NCBI GenBank assembly: GCA_022497145.1
Contig: MU385980.1
Span: 1 to 64,000, forward strand
Direction of reading: 5' to 3'
Length of the DNA: 64,000 bases
Origin: Rostrohypoxylon terebratum
Lineage: Eukaryota; Ascomycota; Sordariomycetes; Xylariales; Hypoxylaceae
This document shows, in pieces, positions 57,516-64,000 of this stretch (its first letter is position 1; every line of letters starts with the position of its first letter). Position numbers and translations under genes: made by a program. The notes under the pieces are model-generated. The model made no database searches and had not been told where the DNA came from. It saw only the letters and a program-made list of their open reading frames with translations.

Positions 57516-59842
57516 ATGGTGAAAGATGCCATCACTGGCGGCATATACAGTGCGACATATAGTGGTGTAAGCATTCTCCCACCTCTCCCACCTTTCTCAC
57601 CTCTGCCACAAATCCATTATCCTTTCTCAAATCGCATTCCCAACTCTGACCCTGACGGGCATATCATGACTTGACAATGCTTCAATATGATGTCACCGAT
57701 TGCTCACATCAACACGACACAACTCAACTCAACTCAACTCAATCCATTCCTATCCTTCGATCCTGTAGCACTAGATAACGATCAAAGTTGCGACCGAATA
57801 TCAAATTAACAGATGGATAATCACAGGTCCCTGTATATGAATACCAGTTTGGCGGAGATACAAAGGAGCATGTGATGCGTCGTCGGCAAGACGATTGGGT
57901 CAATGCAACACATATTTTGAAAGCCGCTGGATTCGACAAGCCTGCGCGAACCCGGATCCTCGAGCGCGAAGTTCAGAAGGACGTCCACGAGAAGATTCAA
58001 GGCGGCTACGGCAAATATCAAGGCACATGGATTCCCTTAGAAGCTGGCGAACAGCTTGCCCATCGTAACAATGTTTTCGAGAGACTGAGACCAATATTTG
58101 AGTTCACTCCTGGGAATCAAAGTCCCCCTCCAGCACCACGCCATGCTAGCAAACCGAAGGCCCCCAGGAAACCTGCTGTGCCCAAATGGGGTATGTCATC
58201 TCGCAAATTTCATCCATAGTATCCCTGACATTCATGGATAAATATGAATAAACATGGATATCAGATATATAGGTGCTAACATCCCACAGGCGCCCCCCCA
58301 CCTCCAGATATCGAAAGCGCCAGCCAGCAGTTGAACGAGGATGATACGCCTGACAATGTCACTGTCGCCTCCGCCTCGTACATGGCAGAAGATGATCATC
58401 ATGACTTGTCGCATTTCTCAACCGGCCATCGCAAGAGAAAGAGAGAAGAGACAGCCCAAGATTACACAGAGCAACATCACGCCCTCTATAGCGATGAATT
58501 GTTAGACTACTTTCTTCTAGCTCGCCAAGATGTCCCTACATACCGTCCTGAACCTCCGCCTAACTTCCAGCCTGATTGGATGATCGACATGGAAAAGCAC
58601 ACTGCCCTCCACTGGGCCAGTGCTATGGGCGACCTCGAGCTTGTCAAACAATTGAAGCGATTTAATGCCACATTGGGGGTGCAGAATTCTCGGGGCGAAA
58701 CGCCTTTCATGCGTTCCGTAAACTTCACAAACTGTTACGACAAGCAAACCTTTCCCGCCATCATGAAAGAGTTGTGGGACACAGTTGACGCGCGTGATAA
58801 TTCAGGCTCTACCGTCATCCATCACGCAGCCATCATGAAGAGTGGTCGTATTACAAGCACCACCATTTGTCGATACTATCTCGACAACATCTTAAATAAA
58901 CTTCTGGAGACGCATGACCCGAATTTTGTTCAACATCTTATCGACGCTCAGGATCACGCTGGCAACACCGCTCTGCATCTTGCGGCTAAGACAAACGCTC
59001 GCAAGTGTATTCGAGCTCTCCTTGGCCGAGGCGCTTCCACGGATATCCCTAACGCTGAAGGGATCCGGGCAGAGGACCTGATTAAGGAATTAAATGCCAC
59101 CAAGAACCCTAAGGAACGCGTTCCCCAACGATCGTCTTCGCCTTTTGCCCCTGACTCTCAACGGCATGTCTCCTTCCGTGATGCGCTCACAGAGTCGGTC
59201 ACTAAGCTCGTTGTCACGTACAATTCTGAAGCAGCAAACACAGTGCAAAACAAGATAACGCCACTTGTTCTAGAGAAATTTGAGGACCTTGCTCGTAGTT
59301 ATGACGAAGAATGGAAAGAGAAGAATGAGGCCGAGATAGAAGCCCGTCGAATTCTTGCAAATACCCAAAATGAGCTTTCTGTTGTTCGTGCACAGATTAC
59401 TGAACTTGACGGGCAGTTGGAGTCGCCTGAGGCGGCCACCAAGGCCGTTGGCGATGCCACCGTGCTACAACACCAGGTACTCGACATACTCGCCAACCAG
59501 AGTCAATTTCACATCCAACTGTCTGTTGACAAGAGTTTGTCCATGATGAATGGCGATGCTGGTGATGATTCCTACGCGAATCGAATCAAACTTGCCTACG
59601 AGCTTGCAGAACTCCTGACAGAAGAACGAAATGCCGAGAAAGAGTACGTCGATGCTCTAGGTGCCTCGGGTACTGGGGAAAAGATCGACAAATATCGTCG
59701 ACTTCTGAAAGATTGCCTAGATCAGCAAGCAGCTGAAAATCTGGACTCCAACTTGGACGATTTGATCGAGATGATGGAAGAGGAACGAAGCGAAGGTGCA
59801 CCGATAATGCACAGTCAAAGAGAGCCGATGATGATAGGCTAG
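57516..59842 (+). CDS. mbp1: MBF-type APSES transcription factor (Mbp1/Res-like)
   Basis: Exons 57516-57566, 57827-58190 and 58290-59842 give 655 aa. The N-terminal KilA-N/APSES DNA-binding domain (about 1-110) has VYEYQFGGDTKEHVMRR, DDWVNATHILKAAGFDK and GGYGKYQGTWIPLE. A basic RKRKR near 185 may be a nuclear signal. Ankyrin repeats follow at about 240-272, 310 and 364-396 (KHTALHWASAMGD, GNTALHLAAK), then a long helical, probably coiled-coil segment (about 470-560). This is the architecture of the Mbp1/Swi4/Res1-Res2 subunits that drive G1/S transcription at MCB/SCB sites with Swi6. The WVNATHILKAAG recognition segment fits Mbp1 better than Stu-type APSES factors. The first intron is long (260 nt) for this window and contains AACTC pentamers; the start context CCACCATGG is near ideal. 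Confidence 0.95.
57719..57743. repeat. AACTC pentamer repeat inside intron 1 of the MBF gene
   Basis: About four to five tandem AACTC units. Confidence 0.85.
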
Positions 59843-62800
59843 GGCTCCAGCTTGTGTTATATAATACGCCTATTGGATAGTACGATTTGCTATCATAGTC
59901 GGTACTTTTAGTGGATGTCCATATGAGATGCCTTTCATAACGGGATTGGCGTTGCGTGGGTAGCTAGCGTGCAGGCGTCAACAGGAACTTTGGAGGGGAA
60001 AGAGATGTGACTCATGCCTCACGACGTAGTCAAAAGAAAAATATGACATCGTGATTCAGTTGATGAGAATTAAGCTATTTTCCCACCTACGCATTTCAGG
60101 TTTTCTATAATTATCTATTTCGTGCATTCTGCCAGTAATTCTTTTTTTTATCCACAAGCCACCGTAGGATTAATGGGGGGAGTATAGAGCTGAAACTGGC
60201 CGGAATCGGTAAGCCGATGCAGGACTATCGTCTGCTAGGTAGGATCTAACGAGACATTCAGCTAACTTTCCTTTGCTCTCATCCATCTATCTTTATATTA
60301 TTACAGGTTGAAGGGTCGCAAGAAACTTCTTTCGCCATTCCTATTATTCGACAAAGGAGTTTCCGAGTCCTCACAAGTGCCGCGTTTCAGCTCAGCCGAT
60401 CTATATCCATCATGATAGACTTCAGCTGAAGCTAACTACACTCGATCAATGCCCTTCCACCAAACACGATTTCACTAAAACTCGTTGTTTTCGACGCTTC
60501 TAGTTCCATCGCCACGATGCCCTACTCCTTCAGAACAGCCACTCACGGCATTTCCTACGACGGCCCTATACATCATGCAAGTCATACCTATACCGATGAC
60601 CAGAAAATATTTTACAAACTTGGGCGCGATGTGACTCTGGATCACGATACCCTCATAGACTAGTTTGCGAAGACAACCGCGCTGGATATGAAGAAATTTC
60701 GATCAACTCGGGTTACCCCTAAAAGTGCTCCAAGAGAAGATTCTTTCACGAGAGCTAATCAACACCATATGGTACAACCCTACCCACCTTATCGAAGACA
60801 ATAGTCCACGTTGACTCCGCTCCCGCATTCCCGAACTCCCGATTCTCTAAGATCTCTTTTCAGGTTCCCATCAATATAAGACGGTGATGACGGGGAGTGC
60901 TCAGATGACTGCCACGTATGGAAATATACCATCTCAAATTGAGCTGAAGCGCTAAATATGGGTATATCCAAGCATCATATTGTAGTCTCTCCTGTAGGAG
61001 ACACGTTGGGAACACAGCTCAACACGAGGGTCCCGCCAGGCTTGGCAGGCGAACAACTCGGACGAATTAAGGGATCACATTCCGTGAGCTGAGTTTTCGT
61101 TGATAGTTCCCCCTCAAGATCCTGAAGCTGAATCAAATCTAATTAGGGCAGCATTCCGCGGTTGGCTAGGTAGGAAGTAAGTGTCAGAACTTCGTGACCC
61201 AGCAGGGATGTCGATGCTTACCTACTAGGTAGGGAACACCGATCTGTGGGGAGGGTTCTGAGGTGTCAATCTGGCATTACAGTTCCCAAGTGATGCAAGT
61301 AACGTACGCAAATCGAACAAGTAAAACTTGAATACTTGTTCTTTAGCTTCATACATCTCAAAGCTCTCGTCCAGCTACTAGGTGGGCAGGTACCTAGTAG
61401 GCAGGCCCCAGGGAGCCAACCCATAAGAATCGCCCCAAAGCCCAAATGCAGGTAACCTAATATTAGTAGTTCAACTTCGATGATCCTAGCATATTTAGCA
61501 CCTTTTCAAGTGGAGATTAACAATGGTCACTACACTATGAAAATCGGTAGAAGCAAACACAAGTACTTGCCCGGTAGGTACCATAGGTAAGGAGGTTCAA
61601 CGAGGGATATCCGAATAGAGGGACGGCCGTCGCGATTTATGACACAAGTATCATTGTTATAATTTATCACCATAATCTCGAGACATGAACGGTAGCCCCT
61701 GTATTGTCCTCTAACTTTTGCAAGGTTAATATAGGATATCAGCTTACAGACTTCCAAGCACCCAAGAAGTCACAATCGAGAAAGACTCTATTAAATACCT
61801 AGGTAGGTAATTACCTATTATCTGCTACCTAGGCGGCGAAGACCCCAAGGTTTGGATATCCTTGTCAGCCTATCGCCCATGGACGTGGTTTTAGTTGGTT
61901 GATAATATCAAGAGATCTTCATATGCCCGAACCAACATCGTGTCCCTTGTTTTAGCCACTAGCAGCCAGCTTATAAACACACCTCTGTCACCAGAGAGAA
62001 AATCAAGCATGCGGTATAGGGAAGTCTAGTATACCCACCCCCTACGTCAAGTCGGACTGAGAATTCAACATGATATGATCATCTCGGTACCATTAAGAAC
62101 TTCGAATTAAGTGCTTCTTACCTGACCCTGGATATCCGGGAGGTTTTCCACGGACCCGACGGCTTTTTTCAACTGCGTGAATTATCGAGAGTCGCTTAAG
62201 AGGCAGGTACCTATATTACATATCGTTAATCCGTACTGTATATTCACCGTCAGCACGCTCATACGTGATCCGTCTTAAGCAGGTGATATCGCGGATATGA
62301 GGTACGTCTGACTCGTATAGGATAAGCCCGACGTACTCAAAGGGCGCAACCGCGTCAGACGGTATTTGGAGTCAAAGACCGCTCCATGGGGGAGGTCGAA
62401 GCTCGGGGGGTTGGGCTGGAGCCGTGTGGGAGTGGGCCATTCAATCACCGAATCGTCGACGACGGCTTCGGATCAGGAATGGTTGAATATTTTAAGGCAT
62501 GCAGTAAATGAGCTTGATATATGCAGTGATGTCCAGTGCCCAATATATGCAAGCTGTCAATTTATTTAGGCGTTGTGCCGCAACTGACCTGCGTCATCCA
62601 GCCTCCAAGGTCTCAAGCAAGATGCATGAGCCGTCGCTTTACGAGCTCTATAGTTCGAGAAGACGGCTCAAAATATGTGGGATGAAATATATTACTAGTA
62701 CAGTCCTTTCACTGACGTCCTGCTATCCACCTACCTAATTAGTACCTATTAGAATAGGTAGGTAGCTGGGTTTACCGCAATGATAGACGACTGACTCGCA

Positions 62801-64000
62801 GATTAACACTATACCTAGTATGTGTGCAACATGCGTGTAATTACTTTATTGTCAATGCAAAGAACGTCTGCTCCCTTCGGATTTGTCAGCTACCTACTCT
62901 ATCCCAACCGATATAGATTTTACTTGATGCCTAAAGGTATAGGAGGTATCCAGCGGTCCCAAGTGCTGATTCAGCTAACGTTAGTTTTCGATCGATATAT
63001 CATGGATCGTCTTAGACAAGAAGTTGTGGAGCTCGGGACCCCATCCCTACGAGGTAACATGCCCTATAGCGGCTAAAACGCTTTCCCACCCGGATTTCTA
63101 GTATATGCTAAGTAGCAAGGTGGTTTCTAGTAATGGTATCATAGTAGCATGACTCAGATGGGAACAATCATATTGAAACTTGTAGTTCAAGTGACAGCTT
63201 CACGCCCGAGGATAGCTTAGCGATGGCAAAAGAGTTTCTCCATGTATGAGGTATTTGTAACGATAATAAGCCTAAGAACATAACAACCAGTCAGGTCAGC
63301 ATGCTGGAATGTGAACTGGGGTGAGCTATCATGGCGAGCTACGGGATATGTAACAAGATTGTTCGCTTAGCTGTTACAGCCTCGGGATCGGGAACGAGCC
63401 TCAGATAAGCTACAGCTTCAACGACTAATCATAATTGTCACATAAATACACAAAGCTGAATGTTACTTATGGATAATGTGTAGCTGTTTAAATCCGCACC
63501 GTCGCCGGGTAGATAAGCTGACAAGACTGAGTTGGCATGGGTCGAAATTCTGCAGCCGTGAGGCTCTGACGTTTCGAGAGGTTGGCGAGCCGATAGGATC
63601 TCTTCTTATCTTATTTTTTTTCAATTATTTTTTTCTCGATGGCACAAACGGAAACGCCATCGAAGCATCAACAAAAATATTATGTACCAAATAACCGAAT
63701 GGACGGCTACTCTGTTGGTTATGTTTACAACCCAACCGTAAATGAGCCAGTAAGACGGGCGAGGTAGAAGGAGTTGCTGGACTCGGGTGGACCGGGTCGA
63801 AGAGGAGGCCTCTCTTTGGGTCGTATGGCTTAGGTCCCGCATTAGATCTGCCATGTGGAAAGCGGAGAGCCAAAAGGCCTAAGATCTTGAAGTATAGCGT
63901 CAGCGAAGGCGTAAGTACAGGGCGCAGACTTCCTAGTAATCATGTGTTTTGGTATCCAGCAATGCAGGCCGAAGAGGGGAACAGGATGCTGAGATTCCAA
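59843..64000. other. Terminal 4.1-kb region without a supported gene
   Basis: No convincing gene on either strand. A 48-codon ORF at 60517-60663 and ORFs at 62366, 62508, 62822, 63476 and 63625 (minus) have no recognisable similarity. TAGGTA elements occur near 61195-61230, 61380-61400, 61796-61835 and 62735-62765. A gene starting beyond 64000 could use this as promoter. Confidence 0.45.

Noticed and set aside
52296..59842. Secondary-metabolite or toxin cluster around the AKR and transporter
   Set aside because: No polyketide synthase, peptide synthetase, terpene synthase or P450 is present; neighbours are unrelated housekeeping or regulatory genes.
60517..60663. 48-codon ORF after a plausible leader
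   Set aside because: Soluble-looking peptide but no family match and no intron leading to further coding sequence.
62822..63076. 84-codon plus-strand ORF
   Set aside because: No similarity or codon bias; the surrounding 4 kb shows no other gene sign.
63625..63873. Minus-strand 82-codon ORF near the window edge
   Set aside because: Could be an exon of a gene beyond the edge, but no splice-linked partner or domain supports it.

Overview
This is a filamentous ascomycete (Pezizomycotina) nuclear window, most likely a Sordariomycete. Genes carry many short introns (about 45-120 nt) with GT...AG ends and CTAAC-like branch points. The gene families are fungal: an Slt2-type MAP kinase, an APSES/MBF factor, DUF3455, a Vpr-like subtilase and a pepsin-type protease. 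The order cannot be fixed from sequence alone. About 20 protein genes and one tRNA lie in wide, AT-rich spacers full of short TAGGTA/ACCTAC and CCTAGGT motifs.

Layout. 1-14 kb: a short-chain dehydrogenase relic, dynactin p25, an Rtc5/TLDc-like gene, a GH10 xylanase with an unresolved 5' end, a conserved fungal gene of unknown function, an intron-bearing tRNA-Asp, and a large secreted subtilase with ten exons. 15-30 kb: a soluble fumarate reductase, a secreted DUF3455 protein, the cell-wall-integrity MAP kinase, a low-molecular-weight tyrosine phosphatase and a small secreted protein. 30-38 kb: a second small secreted protein, then about 6 kb with no convincing gene. 38-54 kb: a pepsin-like protease, a 5'-nucleotidase-type phosphoesterase, a MetE-C-terminal-like protein, an F-box protein, a 10-TM drug/metabolite-superfamily transporter and an aldo/keto reductase. 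54-60 kb: an ankyrin protein and, divergently, the MBF-type APSES-ankyrin transcription factor. 60-64 kb: no convincing gene.

There is no biosynthetic cluster, CRISPR, virus or complete transposon. The genes are mostly housekeeping or signalling, mixed with secreted hydrolases and small secreted proteins that fit a saprotrophic or plant-associated life. The most unusual structure is a dispersed family of 7-bp-period arrays of CCTAGGT/CCTAGGA. It recurs at about ten or more sites, including inside two introns and just upstream of the MBF gene. Exon boundaries were worked out by hand from splice signals and reading phase. Models marked lower confidence depend on weak splice sites.
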